Shown: positions 8,141 through 17,308 of the stretch, piece after piece
Numbering within the stretch: position 1 is the first letter of the stretch
Layout of the letters: each line of letters opens with the position of its first letter
From: Bacillus sp. FJAT-29814
GTDB lineage: Bacteria > Bacillota > Bacilli > Bacillales > Cytobacillaceae
DNA: 64,000 nt
Direction of reading: 5' to 3'
NCBI RefSeq assembly: GCF_001510715.1
Contig: NZ_LMTJ01000014.1
Location: 1-64,000, forward strand
The notes under the pieces: generated by a model
Database searches by the model: none
Seen by the model: the letters and a program-made list of their open reading frames with translations, nothing else
What the model was told of the DNA's origin: nothing
Position numbers and translations under genes: made by a program

Positions 8141-9226
8141 ATGTTAAAACGAATTGTGCAGGCATGCTTCCTCATTTTGGGTGGTTCGCTTGGGATTTGG
8201 TTATTGCCGGAGCTATTCACCATCCTTCATGTGGATGATATACAAGCGGTCAATAATTCTTATGTTGCTGCTATTTTAGGGGCTATTATTTTTTATCTTA
8301 TTACCTTTTGGGCAGTAGATTATGTGTTTAATTTTATTAAGTGGCTCGAGGATTCTCTTGTGAAAATTCCTGTAACTGATGTACTGTTTGGCAGTTTAGG
8401 ACTTATCTTTGGATTATTGGTCGCTTTTCTAATCGGATTTGCGTTAAACGCGGTTCAAGTGCCGATTGTAAATGAGGTGGCACCGATTCTATTAACCCTA
8501 TTATTTGGTTATCTTGGCTACCAGGTTGGCTTCAAAAAGCGCGATGAACTAATTGGCCTGTTCGGAAAAGGCAACAAGAAAAAGTCCGCTGAGGAGGAAG
8601 CAGAGAAGCCGGAAAATAAAAGCATGAAAATATTGGATACCAGTGTCATTATTGATGGACGGGTTGCCGATATATGCCAAACTGGATTTTTGGAAGGAAC
8701 GATTGTAATTCCACAGTTTGTCCTTGAGGAACTGCAGCATATCGCCGATTCTTCCGATGTGCTAAAGCGGAATCGCGGCCGCAGGGGCTTGGATATCCTA
8801 AACCGAATTCAAAAGGAGCTGGCTATTAAGGTGGAAATTTACGAGGGCGATTTTGAAGAAATTGCCGAAGTTGATTCCAAGCTTGTCAAGCTGGCGAAAC
8901 TGACGAACGGTGTTCTCGTTACGAATGATTTTAACTTAAATAAGGTTTGTGAATTGCAGAATGTATCTGTTCTAAATATCAATGATTTGGCCAATGCGGT
9001 GAAGCCTGTTGTCCTGCCTGGCGAGGAATTGACAGTGCAGGTCATCAAGGATGGAAAAGAGTATCACCAGGGCGTTGCCTATTTGGATGACGGTACGATG
9101 ATTGTCGTCGAAGAAGGCCGGGAGTATATCGGAAAACGCATTGAAGTGCTCGTAACCAGCGTTCTTCAGACCTCTGCAGGCAGAATGATATTTGCCAAGC
9201 CTAAATTATTAGAAAAAGCACTATAG
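8141..9226 (+). CDS. yacL: YacL, membrane PIN-TRAM domain protein
   Basis: 361 aa. The N-terminus has about four hydrophobic helices (residues 1-140). The cytoplasmic part carries a PIN nuclease-like domain (LDTSVIIDGR near 167, later acidic residues and TNDFNLN near 262) and a C-terminal TRAM RNA-binding domain (about 292-355). The family is conserved next to disA in Firmicutes; its physiological role is not firmly known, and RNA cleavage or binding at the membrane is an inference from the domains. The start is ATG 8141 after GAGGAGGTGA. Confidence 0.93.
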   Translation: MLKRIVQACFLILGGSLGIWLLPELFTILHVDDIQAVNNSYVAAILGAIIFYLITFWAVDYVFNFIKWLEDSLVKIPVTDVLFGSLGLIFGLLVAFLIGFALNAVQVPIVNEVAPILLTLLFGYLGYQVGFKKRDELIGLFGKGNKKKSAEEEAEKPENKSMKILDTSVIIDGRVADICQTGFLEGTIVIPQFVLEELQHIADSSDVLKRNRGRRGLDILNRIQKELAIKVEIYEGDFEEIAEVDSKLVKLAKLTNGVLVTNDFNLNKVCELQNVSVLNINDLANAVKPVVLPGEELTVQVIKDGKEYHQGVAYLDDGTMIVVEEGREYIGKRIEVLVTSVLQTSAGRMIFAKPKLLEKAL

Positions 9227-9258
9227 ATAAAGAGATATAGATAGAGTGGGGTTTTACT

Positions 9259-9960
9259 ATGACTTACCAGGTCATTCTCCCGGCCGCTGGGCAGGGAAAA
9301 CGAATGGGAGCAGGGAGAAATAAGCTTTTTCTTGAACTTAATGGAGTGCCAGTGCTGATCCATACCTTAAAGGTTTTTGAAGATGACGAGGCGTGCCAGG
9401 GGATGATTCTAGCGGTACATCCCCAGGATGAGTCCGAATTTAAAGCCTTGCTAAAGGAATATAAAATCAATAAAGTCATTGGTTTTGCAGCAGGCGGCAA
9501 AGAACGGCAGCACAGCATTTTTAATGCGTTAAAAACAGTCGGGTCTGACGGGATTATTCTTGTTCACGATGCGGCAAGGCCGTTTATCAAAAAAGCACAG
9601 ATTCACAGCCTTTTTGAAACAGCGATGAAAACCGGGGCGGCGATTGTCGGGGTGCCGGCAAAGGATACGATGAAAAAGGTTGATGCTGGTACAGTAGTGG
9701 AAACTGTCGAACGTTCAAGCTTGTGGGCGGTACAAACCCCGCAAGCTTTTCGTGTTTCCCTGTTGCGTAACGCTTATGAACAGGCGGAAAGGGATCATTA
9801 TCTCGGGACGGATGATGCCAGTCTAGTCGAAAGGCTCGGCCATCCCGTGGCTATTGTCGAAGGCGACTATGATAATATCAAACTGACCACCCCAGAAGAT
9901 TTATTTTTCGCAGAAGCGATTTTAAAAAAGAGAAATAGAGACAAAAAGGAGTTTTCGTGA
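9259..9960 (+). CDS. ispD: IspD, 2-C-methyl-D-erythritol 4-phosphate cytidylyltransferase
   Basis: 233 aa. It makes CDP-methylerythritol from CTP and MEP in the non-mevalonate isoprenoid pathway. The nucleotide-binding loop AAGQGKRMGAGRNK lies at residues 9-22, and VHDAARPF near 101-108 and the TPQAF region near 160 match the family. The TGA stop shares its last base with the ispF start, so translation of the two consecutive pathway enzymes is probably coupled. Confidence 0.96.
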   Translation: MTYQVILPAAGQGKRMGAGRNKLFLELNGVPVLIHTLKVFEDDEACQGMILAVHPQDESEFKALLKEYKINKVIGFAAGGKERQHSIFNALKTVGSDGIILVHDAARPFIKKAQIHSLFETAMKTGAAIVGVPAKDTMKKVDAGTVVETVERSSLWAVQTPQAFRVSLLRNAYEQAERDHYLGTDDASLVERLGHPVAIVEGDYDNIKLTTPEDLFFAEAILKKRNRDKKEFS

Positions 9961-10436
9961 TGTTTCGTATTGGACAGGGCTTTGATGTCCATCAATTGAC
10001 GGAAGGGCGTCCGCTGATCATTGGCGGGATTACGATTCCCTATGAAAAGGGCTTGCTTGGCCATTCCGATGCAGATGTATTATTACATACAATTTCCGAT
10101 GCCTGCCTTGGGGCAATCGGTGAAGGGGATATCGGCAAACATTTCCCCGATACTGACCCGAATTTTAAGGATGCCGATTCCGCCAAGCTGATGGAGCAGG
10201 TCTGGCAGTTGGTAAAAACAAAAGGCTACGAGCTGGTTAATGCCGATTGCACTATAATTGCACAAAAGCCAAAAATGGCGCCGTATATTGAGCAAATGCG
10301 GGCCCGAATTGCCGAATTGCTCGAAGCGGATGTGGAACAAATCAATGTCAAAGCGACAACCACTGAAAAACTGGGCTTTACCGGCCGCGGGGAAGGCATT
10401 GCTTCCCAAGTGGTAGTATTGCTAAAAAAACTTTAA
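9960..10436 (+). CDS. ispF: IspF, 2-C-methyl-D-erythritol 2,4-cyclodiphosphate synthase
   Basis: 158 aa, standard length. It cyclises CDP-ME-2-phosphate to MEcPP and releases CMP. Metal ligands Asp and His are visible in GFDVH (residues 7-11), with GHSDADVLLH near 34-43 and the CDP-binding TTEKLGFTGRGEG near 132-144. I start at ATG 9960 (MFRIGQG), which overlaps the ispD stop by one base; a GTG just upstream in frame is possible but not needed. Confidence 0.96.
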   Translation: MFRIGQGFDVHQLTEGRPLIIGGITIPYEKGLLGHSDADVLLHTISDACLGAIGEGDIGKHFPDTDPNFKDADSAKLMEQVWQLVKTKGYELVNADCTIIAQKPKMAPYIEQMRARIAELLEADVEQINVKATTTEKLGFTGRGEGIASQVVVLLKKL

Positions 10437-10504
10437 CGCTGAAAATCAGCATGGTAAAATAATTCAGTATGAGAAAATGAATTGAAAGTGGTGACATTAT
10501 CGTC

Positions 10505-11968
10505 ATGTCAAACGAAGTACGTGTAAGGTATGCTCCAAGTCCGACTGGGCATTTACATATTGGAAACGCCAGAACTGCGCTGTTCAATTACCTGTTTGCG
10601 CGCAACCAAGGCGGTAAATTTATTATCCGCATTGAAGATACCGACAAAAAGCGGAATATTGAGGGCGGCGAACAAAGCCAATTAAAATATTTGAAATGGC
10701 TCGGCATCGACTGGGATGAAAGTGTCGATGTCGGCGGCCCATACGGCCCATACCGCCAATCCGAACGAAATGAAATCTATGAGGGCTATTACAAGCAATT
10801 GCTGGAGTCCGGGCATGTTTACAAGTGCTATTGTACCGAGGAAGAACTTGAGGCAGAGAGAGACGCGCAAACCGAAAGAGGCGAAACTCCGCATTATTCC
10901 GGGAGATGCCGCCATCTGACTGCGGAAGAGCGTGCCCGCCTTGAAGCAGAAGGCCGCCAGCCAAGTTTGCGCATCGCTGTCCCGGAAGGGAAAACGTATA
11001 CGTTTGATGATATGGTAAAGGGCGATGTTTCCTTTGAGTCCGAGGGAATGGGCGATTGGGTCATTGCAAAAAAAGACGGTACTCCGACCTATAACTTTGC
11101 TGTGGCCGTTGACGATCATCTAATGGAAATCTCCCATGTCCTTCGCGGTGATGACCATATATCCAATACACCGAAGCAGCTAATGGTTTATGAAGCACTA
11201 GGCTGGGAGCCGCCGATTTTTGGCCATATGACCTTGATTGTGAATGAAAGCCGGAAAAAATTGAGTAAGCGGGATGAATCGATTATCCAGTTTATCGAGC
11301 AATACGAAGAATTGGGATACCTGCCTGAAGCTTTATTTAACTTTATTACCTTGCTTGGCTGGTCACCTGCAGGGGAAGAAGAGCTTTACAGCAAGGAAGA
11401 ATTTATCGAGATTTTTGATGCTAGCCGCTTGTCCAAGTCACCGGCCTTATTTGATAAGCAAAAGCTTACTTGGATGAACAACCAATACATGAAAAAGATA
11501 GAGGTTGATAGGGTTGTCGAGCTTGCAATGCCGCATTTAGTCAAGGCAGGCCGCCTAAACGAAAATCCGTCTGAAGCAGAACGCCAATGGGTTCATAGCC
11601 TGGTCGCGTTGCTTCAGGAAAAAATGAGCTTTGGTGCCGAGATTGTTGAGCTTTCGGATATGTTCTTTAAAGAAGATGCAGACTATGAAGCGGATGCCAA
11701 GGAAGTGCTTGCGGGTGAAACCGTTCCACAGGTGCTAAAAGCATTTTCCGAGGAACTAGACAAACTGGAGGCCTTTGAAGCAGACGGAATCAAAGCAGCG
11801 ATGAAGGCAGTGCAAAAATCTACCGGGCAAAAGGGCAAAAATTTATTTATGCCGATTCGTGCTGCGGTAACAGGCCAAACCCACGGCCCTGACCTGCCGC
11901 AAGCAATTGAACTGCTTGGCCGAGAGAAAGTTCAAAAAAGAATTAGCAAATTATTAGTTAACAACTAA
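10505..11968 (+). CDS. gltX: Glutamyl-tRNA synthetase
   Basis: 487 aa class I synthetase. The HIGH-type signature (PTGHLHIGNART, residues about 12-23) and the KMSKS-type loop (KLSKR near 252) are intact, with a C-terminal anticodon-binding domain. As known for Bacillus, this enzyme probably also charges tRNA-Gln with glutamate for later amidation (family knowledge). A 68-bp gap separates it from ispF, and the following cys operon has its own T-box leader that can also catch read-through from gltX. Confidence 0.97.
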   Translation: MSNEVRVRYAPSPTGHLHIGNARTALFNYLFARNQGGKFIIRIEDTDKKRNIEGGEQSQLKYLKWLGIDWDESVDVGGPYGPYRQSERNEIYEGYYKQLLESGHVYKCYCTEEELEAERDAQTERGETPHYSGRCRHLTAEERARLEAEGRQPSLRIAVPEGKTYTFDDMVKGDVSFESEGMGDWVIAKKDGTPTYNFAVAVDDHLMEISHVLRGDDHISNTPKQLMVYEALGWEPPIFGHMTLIVNESRKKLSKRDESIIQFIEQYEELGYLPEALFNFITLLGWSPAGEEELYSKEEFIEIFDASRLSKSPALFDKQKLTWMNNQYMKKIEVDRVVELAMPHLVKAGRLNENPSEAERQWVHSLVALLQEKMSFGAEIVELSDMFFKEDADYEADAKEVLAGETVPQVLKAFSEELDKLEAFEADGIKAAMKAVQKSTGQKGKNLFMPIRAAVTGQTHGPDLPQAIELLGREKVQKRISKLLVNN

Positions 11969-12008
11969 GGGAAAATGGTATATATTAAGTATAACTATTT
12001 ATAAGGCT

Positions 12009-12275
12009 AAAGTGTCGATGAGGAAAAGTAGAAAAATGATGCTTAAAAGAGAGAACCATCACCGGCTGAAAGTGGTTCAGGCCGCTCATTTTTTGAAGTG
12101 CCCCTCTGAGTCCCATTTCGAAAGATTTCAGTAGATTTGGGCGGAACCATCCGTTAACAGGGAAGAGTGAGGCTATTAAAGTCCTTTGCATTTTTGTTTT
12201 GCAAGCAGCTTTGGCCTAATCAGAGTGGAACCACGCATTTAAGCGTCTCTGTCGATCCGACAGGGGCGTTTTTTA
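12009..12275 (+). promoter_or_regulatory. T-box riboswitch (cysteine) before cysE-cysS
   Basis: A T-box sequence, AGAGTGGAACCACGC, sits at about 12222-12236 and is followed by a terminator (CTGTCG/CGACAG core at 12249-12263, with further paired bases outside and TTTTTT after 12268). Stem I occupies the start of the leader. A TGC triplet at 12099-12101, in a GAAG-TGC context on its 3' side, is the likely Cys specifier. Uncharged tRNA-Cys should stabilise the antiterminator and allow expression of the cysteine genes. The specifier assignment is inference; the T-box and terminator are seen directly. Confidence 0.92.
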
Positions 12276-12312
12276 TTTGGGGGAAATTAGAAATAATAAA
12301 GGGGGATTGGAG

Positions 12313-12957
12313 ATGTTCAAACGGTTAAAGGAAGACGTGGAAGTGGTATTTGAGCAGGACCCGGCGGCCAGGACATATCTGGAGGTCATTTTGACCTATT
12401 CCGGTTTGCATGCCATCTGGGCGCACCGACTGGCACATGCGCTATATAAACGTAAGTTTTTCTTCCTGGCAAGGGTGATTTCACAGGCGAGCCGCTTTTT
12501 CACCGGAATTGAAATTCACCCGGGGGCAAAAATAGGCAGGAGATTTTTTATCGACCACGGGATGGGCGTTGTCATCGGAGAAACGTGCGAAATTGGCGAT
12601 AATGTTACCGTGTTCCAAGGAGTGACCTTGGGTGGAACCGGAAAGGAGAAAGGCAAGCGGCACCCGACAATCAAGGACAATGTCCTGATTTCCACAGGTG
12701 CCAAGGTGCTAGGGTCGATTACCATTGGCGAGAATTCGAAAATCGGTGGCGGTTCGGTCGTCCTTAAGGAAGTGCCGCCAAACTCCACAGTGGTAGGAAT
12801 TCCGGGAAGGGTCGTCATTCAGGACGGCAAACGAATCACTCGTGATCTAAATCATGGCGATATGCCGGACCCGGTAGCAGACCGTATTAAAGAAATACAA
12901 ACAGAGCTCGACCAGCTGCGAGCAGAACTGGCAAACTTAAAAGAGGAAAGGGTATGA
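12313..12957 (+). CDS. cysE: Serine O-acetyltransferase
   Basis: 214 aa. It acetylates L-serine with acetyl-CoA, the first step of cysteine synthesis. An N-terminal helical region is followed by left-handed beta-helix hexapeptide repeats (about 60-160), with the IDHGMGVVIGE active-site region near 77-87. I choose ATG 12313 behind GGGGGATTGGAG, matching the usual short N-terminus; an upstream in-frame start at 12277 would fall within the terminator tail of the T-box. It is the first gene under the cysteine T-box; cysS starts 4 bp later. Confidence 0.95.
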   Translation: MFKRLKEDVEVVFEQDPAARTYLEVILTYSGLHAIWAHRLAHALYKRKFFFLARVISQASRFFTGIEIHPGAKIGRRFFIDHGMGVVIGETCEIGDNVTVFQGVTLGGTGKEKGKRHPTIKDNVLISTGAKVLGSITIGENSKIGGGSVVLKEVPPNSTVVGIPGRVVIQDGKRITRDLNHGDMPDPVADRIKEIQTELDQLRAELANLKEERV

Positions 12958-12961
12958 GTCA

Positions 12962-14362
12962 ATGGCCATTCAACTTTATAATACTTTAACCCGCAAAAAG
13001 GAAACTTTTGTACCGCTCGAAGAAGGAAAAGTAAAAATGTATGTTTGCGGTCCGACTGTCTATAATTATATTCATATCGGAAATGCCAGGCCGGCAATTG
13101 TGTTTGACACCGTTCGCCGCTACCTCGAATATCGCGGTTATGACGTAAACTACGTATCTAACTTTACTGATGTGGATGATAAATTGATCCGGGCTGCCAA
13201 TGAGCTGCATTCGGATGTGCCGACAATTGCCAACCGATTTATCGAGGCATATTTTGAAGATGTTTCGGCGCTTGGCTGCAAAAAGGCGGATGTTCACCCG
13301 CGCGTTATGGAAAATATGGACATTATTATCGATTTTATCAGCCAACTGGTTGAAAAGGGCTATGCCTATGAATCGGAAGGGGATGTCTATTTCCGAACCC
13401 GCAGTTTTGAAGAGTACGGCAAGCTTTCCCACCAATCGATTGATGATTTGCAAGTTGGCGCCAGAATCGAAGTCGGTGAGAAAAAACAAGATGACCTTGA
13501 TTTTGCCCTATGGAAAGCGGCAAAGGAAGGGGAAATATTCTGGGATAGCCCATGGGGTCCGGGACGTCCGGGCTGGCACATCGAATGCTCGGCAATGGCG
13601 AAAAAATATCTTGGGGAAACCATTGATATTCATGCCGGCGGCCAGGACCTGACCTTCCCGCACCATGAAAATGAAATTGCCCAATCCGAGGCTTTAAGTG
13701 GAAAAACATTTGCTCGCTATTGGATGCATAATGGCTATATTAATATTGATAACGAAAAAATGTCGAAGTCGCTCGGCAACTTTGTGTTGGTTCATGACAT
13801 TATTAAGCAGATCAATCCACAGGTATTACGGTTCTTTATGCTGTCGGTGCATTACCGCAACCCGATCAACTACAGCCAGGAGCTATTGGAAAGCACAACA
13901 GCGGCACTGGAGCGTCTAAAGACCTCTTATCAGAATTTAAAGCACCGCCGAGAAGCGAGTGCGAACCTGACGCAAAATAATCAGGAATGGCTTGAAAAAA
14001 TCAAGGCTCACCGCGATGAGTTCATCGACGCAATGGACGATGATTTTAACACAGCAAAGGCAATTTCCGTGCTGTTTGAATTATCGAAGCTGGCCAACTA
14101 TTACCTGATCGAAAAAAATACGGCAATCGAAGTCATCGATGCCTTCACAGCGCAATTTGAGGAATTATTCGCGGTGCTCGGCCTGACCCTCGAACAGCAG
14201 GAAGAACTGCTCGATGAAGAAATTGATGCCTTGATTGAACAGCGGATTCAGGCGCGCAAGAATCGCAACTTCCAATTGGCCGATCAAATCCGTGACCAAT
14301 TAAAGGATATGAATATTATTTTGGAGGATACTCCACAGGGTACAAGGTGGAAAAGAGGCTAA
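12962..14362 (+). CDS. cysS: Cysteinyl-tRNA synthetase
   Basis: 466 aa, as in B. subtilis. The Zn-binding Cys lies in CGPTVYNYIHIGNAR (residues 28-42), overlapping the HIGH motif, and KMSKS is present near 266-270. It charges tRNA-Cys. Its place directly after cysE under a Cys T-box ties supply and use of cysteine to tRNA charging. mrnC follows after 4 bp, so the RNA-maturation genes are in the same transcription unit. Confidence 0.97.
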   Translation: MAIQLYNTLTRKKETFVPLEEGKVKMYVCGPTVYNYIHIGNARPAIVFDTVRRYLEYRGYDVNYVSNFTDVDDKLIRAANELHSDVPTIANRFIEAYFEDVSALGCKKADVHPRVMENMDIIIDFISQLVEKGYAYESEGDVYFRTRSFEEYGKLSHQSIDDLQVGARIEVGEKKQDDLDFALWKAAKEGEIFWDSPWGPGRPGWHIECSAMAKKYLGETIDIHAGGQDLTFPHHENEIAQSEALSGKTFARYWMHNGYINIDNEKMSKSLGNFVLVHDIIKQINPQVLRFFMLSVHYRNPINYSQELLESTTAALERLKTSYQNLKHRREASANLTQNNQEWLEKIKAHRDEFIDAMDDDFNTAKAISVLFELSKLANYYLIEKNTAIEVIDAFTAQFEELFAVLGLTLEQQEELLDEEIDALIEQRIQARKNRNFQLADQIRDQLKDMNIILEDTPQGTRWKRG

Positions 14363-14366
14363 TACC

Positions 14367-14786
14367 ATGCTAGATTATGAAAACACAGTTGATGCTCAAC
14401 AATTAAACAGCCTGGCGCTTGCCTACATGGGTGATGCCGTATTTGAAACGTATGTCCGGCGTCACCTGCTTTACAGCGGGCAAGTCCGGCCACACCAGCT
14501 GCACCGGGAAGGAACCAAATATGTCTCGGCAAAAGCCCAGTGCCAAATCCTGTTTTGGATGATGGATAACGGGCTGTTAACGGAAACGGAAACGAATGTG
14601 GTCATGCGCGGCCGCAATGCCAAATCCGGGACCGTCCCGAAAAACACCGATGTGCAAACATACCGGTACAGTACGGCGTTTGAGGCATTAATGGGATATT
14701 TATTTTTAACGGGAGAGAATGAGCGCCTCGAAGAGCTCATTTCACAGGCGTTAAACTATGTAGATGAACAGAAAGGTGGCCGTTAG
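14367..14786 (+). CDS. mrnC: Mini-III ribonuclease (23S rRNA maturation)
   Basis: 139 aa. It is an RNase III catalytic domain without the dsRNA-binding domain, as in Mini-III. The signature LALAYMGDAVFETYVRRHL (about residues 12-30) contains the acidic catalytic position. In Bacillus it trims the ends of pre-23S rRNA, helped by L3. It sits in the cysS operon; rlmB starts one base after the stop. Confidence 0.95.
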   Translation: MLDYENTVDAQQLNSLALAYMGDAVFETYVRRHLLYSGQVRPHQLHREGTKYVSAKAQCQILFWMMDNGLLTETETNVVMRGRNAKSGTVPKNTDVQTYRYSTAFEALMGYLFLTGENERLEELISQALNYVDEQKGGR

Positions 14787-14787
14787 A

Positions 14788-15531
14788 ATGAACCAGGAAT
14801 ACATTGTGGGCAAAAATCCGGTCATTGAGGCTTTAAAATCGGGGCGGGACATCAATAAAATCCTGATTGCCGAAGGGTCGCAGCACGGGCAGATGCAGCA
14901 AATTACCCGGCTGGCAAAAGAAACGAATGTGCTGGTCCAGTTTGTCCCGAAGAAAAAAATCGACCAAATCACCGAGGAAAATCACCAGGGCGTTCTGGCC
15001 TATGTCGCCGCTTATCAGTACGCGGAACTGGATGATCTCTTTGCAGCCGCCGAAAGGAAAAACGAACCTCCTTTCTTTTTATTATTGGATGAAATTGAAG
15101 ATCCGCATAATCTTGGCTCCATCATGAGGACGGCGGATGCGGTTGGGGCGCACGGCATCATCATTCCGAAACGCCGGGCCGTAGGTTTGACGGCGACCGT
15201 TGCGAAAGCTTCTACTGGGGCGATAGAATATATCCCGGTTGTCCGGGTTACCAACATGGCAAGGACAATCGATGAATTGAAGGAGCGCGGTGTCTGGATT
15301 GCCGGTACTGATGCTAAAGGCAAGGATGATTACCGCCGGCTAGATGGAACTTTGCCGCTAGGGCTTGTCATTGGCAGTGAAGGAAAAGGGATGGGACGGC
15401 TGATTCGTGATAAATGCGACTTTTTGATCCATTTGCCGATGGCTGGCAAAGTAACGTCATTAAACGCTTCTGTGGCAGCTGCGCTATTAATGTATGAGGT
15501 ATACCGGAAACGGCATAGTTTAGAGGGATAG
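14788..15531 (+). CDS. rlmB: RlmB-type 23S rRNA 2'-O-ribose methyltransferase
   Basis: 247 aa SpoU/TrmH-family enzyme. An N-terminal substrate-binding domain (about 1-75) precedes the SPOUT knot fold, with its three motifs: NLGSIMRTADAVG (about 110-122), IGSEGKGM (about 196-203) and LNASVAAALLMYE (about 220-232). By homology it methylates a 23S rRNA guanosine. ATG 14788 gives the conserved N-terminus; an in-frame ATG at 14764 overlaps mrnC. The gene next to it (rae1) starts 3 bp after the stop. Confidence 0.92.
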   Translation: MNQEYIVGKNPVIEALKSGRDINKILIAEGSQHGQMQQITRLAKETNVLVQFVPKKKIDQITEENHQGVLAYVAAYQYAELDDLFAAAERKNEPPFFLLLDEIEDPHNLGSIMRTADAVGAHGIIIPKRRAVGLTATVAKASTGAIEYIPVVRVTNMARTIDELKERGVWIAGTDAKGKDDYRRLDGTLPLGLVIGSEGKGMGRLIRDKCDFLIHLPMAGKVTSLNASVAAALLMYEVYRKRHSLEG

Positions 15532-15534
15532 TGT

Positions 15535-16044
15535 ATGGATATCCTGCTTGTGGACGGATATAACATTATAGGGGCATGGCCGGAGCTTAAAGCATTAAAA
15601 GACCGGGACCTGCCGGCAGCGCGTGACCGTTTGGTTGAAAAAATGGCTGAGTACCAAGCCATTTCCGGCTTCCGTGTGATCGTGGTGTTCGATGCCCACT
15701 ATGTAAAAGGGACAGAAAAAAAGTATAAAAATCATCAGGTAGAGGTTATTTTTACAAAGGAAAATGAATCAGCCGACGAACGGATTGAAAAAATGGCTAT
15801 CAGCCTTAGCAACCGGAAAACGCAAATCCATGTGGCCACCTCCGACTTTACCGAACAATGGCAGATTTTTGGACAAGGCGCCCTCCGGAAATCCGCACGC
15901 GAACTGGAAATTGAAATGTCTTCTATTGAAAAGAACATCGAGAAGAAAGTAAAAAAAATCCAAGATAAAAAGCCCGTTTCCAAAATACCGATTAGCGATG
16001 AAATGGCAGAAATTTTTGAAAAGTGGCGCAGAGGGCAGAAGTAA
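15535..16044 (+). CDS. rae1: Rae1 (YacP), ribosome-associated NYN-domain endoribonuclease
   Basis: 169 aa. The NYN/PIN-like fold starts at once with ILLVDGYNIIGAWPEL (residues 3-18), including the catalytic Asp; a second acidic segment VVFDAHYVKG follows near 47-56, and the C-terminus is a basic Lys-rich helix. In B. subtilis the homologue enters the ribosomal A site and cleaves certain mRNAs in a translation-dependent way. It ends the cysE operon; sigH has its own promoter. Confidence 0.92.
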   Translation: MDILLVDGYNIIGAWPELKALKDRDLPAARDRLVEKMAEYQAISGFRVIVVFDAHYVKGTEKKYKNHQVEVIFTKENESADERIEKMAISLSNRKTQIHVATSDFTEQWQIFGQGALRKSARELEIEMSSIEKNIEKKVKKIQDKKPVSKIPISDEMAEIFEKWRRGQK

Positions 16045-16048
16045 GCCT

Positions 16049-16076
16049 GTACTTCAAAAATTTTCTAATGTATAAT
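16049..16076 (+). promoter_or_regulatory. Candidate sigH promoter
   Basis: A perfect TATAAT lies at 16071-16076, 38 bp before the sigH start. The best -35, TGTACT at 16049-16054 (16-bp spacer), is weak. In B. subtilis the homologous gene is AbrB-repressed; I cannot see a defined AbrB site. Confidence 0.45.
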
Positions 16077-16113
16077 AGTGGTATCTATGCTTGTTCGGTG
16101 GAGGGGATCTAAT

Positions 16114-16764
16114 TTGAGTACGGACTTCAGGACAAAAATGCATGAACAATTCTCCGCCATGGAGGATGAAGAAATTGTTGATTTGGTTCATCAGGGTGAT
16201 GGTGAAGCATTGGATTTTTTAATTCATAAGTATCGAAATTTTGTGCGTGCAAAGGCTAGATCCTATTTTCTGATTGGAGCGGATAAAGAAGATATTGTTC
16301 AAGAGGGAATGATTGGCTTATATAAGGCGATCCGCGACTTTCGCGAGGACAAGCTCACCTCCTTTAAAGCATTTGCCGAACTGTGCATAACCCGCCAAAT
16401 TATTACAGCGATAAAGACGGCGACACGGCAGAAGCATATACCGCTAAATTCCTACGTATCATTAGACAAGCCAATTTTTGATGAGGAGTCAGACCGGACG
16501 CTAATGGATGTTTTGTCCGGAGCAAAGGTGCTTGACCCGGAGGAATTGATCATTAATCAGGAAGAATTTGACCATATCGAGGTTAAAATGACTGAACTGT
16601 TAAGTGATTTGGAGCGGAAGGTATTGGCGCTTTATTTGGATGGCCAGTCGTACCAGGAGATTTCTGAGGAACTCAACCGCCACGTTAAATCGATTGATAA
16701 TGCCCTCCAGCGCGTAAAGCGAAAATTGGAACGGTACTTGGAAATTCGGGAATTTTCGTTGTAA
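16114..16764 (+). CDS. sigH: RNA polymerase sigma-H factor
   Basis: 216 aa sigma-70 family factor for early stationary phase and sporulation entry. Region 2 (about 20-95) includes YRNFVRAKARSYFLIGADKEDIVQEG and the -10 recognition helix; region 4 helix-turn-helix is near 165-205 (YQEISEELNRHVKSIDNALQRVK). I choose TTG 16114, which follows GGAGGGG at a good distance and gives the usual length; the ATG at 16078 would lie beside the promoter -10. The presence of sigH suggests a spore-forming Bacillus relative. Confidence 0.95.
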   Translation: MSTDFRTKMHEQFSAMEDEEIVDLVHQGDGEALDFLIHKYRNFVRAKARSYFLIGADKEDIVQEGMIGLYKAIRDFREDKLTSFKAFAELCITRQIITAIKTATRQKHIPLNSYVSLDKPIFDEESDRTLMDVLSGAKVLDPEELIINQEEFDHIEVKMTELLSDLERKVLALYLDGQSYQEISEELNRHVKSIDNALQRVKRKLERYLEIREFSL

Positions 16765-16816
16765 AATGTATCCGCTTTATAAACTATGGCGGTTATATCA
16801 GTGATTCAGAATATTA

Positions 16817-16845
16817 TTGACATTAATTAGGCATCATGTTACATT
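16817..16845 (+). promoter_or_regulatory. Candidate promoter of rpmG-secE
   Basis: TTGACA at 16817-16822 with TACATT at 16840-16845, 17-bp spacer. It lies 26 bp before rpmG. Confidence 0.5.
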
Positions 16846-16870
16846 TTTAAGGATATATTAGGTGAAGAAT

Positions 16871-17017
16871 ATGGGTAAAAAAGTTGTACTTGCCTGTGAA
16901 ACCTGCGGCTCAAGGAATTATTCAACAGCCAGCAGCGACACGAAACAGGAAAGACTGGAAATAAAAAAATACTGCAAAACTTGCGGGTCTCATACCATTC
17001 ATAAAGAGACAAAATGA
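16871..17017 (+). CDS. rpmG: Ribosomal protein bL33, zinc-binding (C+) form
   Basis: 48 aa. Two CxxC pairs, CETC (residues 9-12) and CKTC (about 36-39), show the zinc-binding paralogue. It is a small 50S protein near the E site. Its place between sigH and secE is conserved in Bacillus, where this copy is the rpmGB type. A second, zinc-free paralogue is often encoded elsewhere in the genome. The start ATG 16871 follows AGGTGAAG. Confidence 0.93.
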   Translation: MGKKVVLACETCGSRNYSTASSDTKQERLEIKKYCKTCGSHTIHKETK

Positions 17018-17050
17018 TAAAAGACCGCGCAATCATTGGGGGTTACTTAA

Positions 17051-17233
17051 ATGTCTCGCATAAAGAATTTCTTTAGTGATATAGCTCGTGAAATGAGAAA
17101 GGTAAGCTGGCCAAAGCGCAGCGAACTGACTCGCTCGACTATTACGGTTGTCAGCACTGTTGCCTTCTTTGCGATTTTCTTCGCGGTCCTGGATTTGGGT
17201 ATTTCAGAATTGATTCGTTTAATTCTTGAATAA
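17051..17233 (+). CDS. secE: SecE, preprotein translocase subunit
   Basis: 60 aa, the single-membrane-helix Gram-positive form. An amphipathic N-terminal helix with the conserved EMRKVSWPKR segment (about 14-23) is followed by one transmembrane helix (about 32-55). It clamps SecY in the SecYEG channel. It is paired with nusG as in most bacteria. Confidence 0.95.
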   Translation: MSRIKNFFSDIAREMRKVSWPKRSELTRSTITVVSTVAFFAIFFAVLDLGISELIRLILE

Positions 17234-17308
17234 TAGCCAATGGTTCATGGTATAATGGAAATTAACAAAGGAAATTTCAGTTAAAAACCCGTCAGTTGCG
17301 GGTTTTTT
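17226..17308 (+). promoter_or_regulatory. nusG leader: promoter and early hairpin terminator
   Basis: TATAAT at 17251-17256 with TTGAAT at 17226-17231 (19-bp spacer, so a weak match) forms a candidate promoter at the secE end. An AAAACCCG/CGGGTTTT hairpin with a T-run at about 17283-17308 follows. The hairpin may simply terminate secE transcripts or act as an attenuator before nusG (17364). The hairpin is clear; the promoter is tentative. Confidence 0.55.
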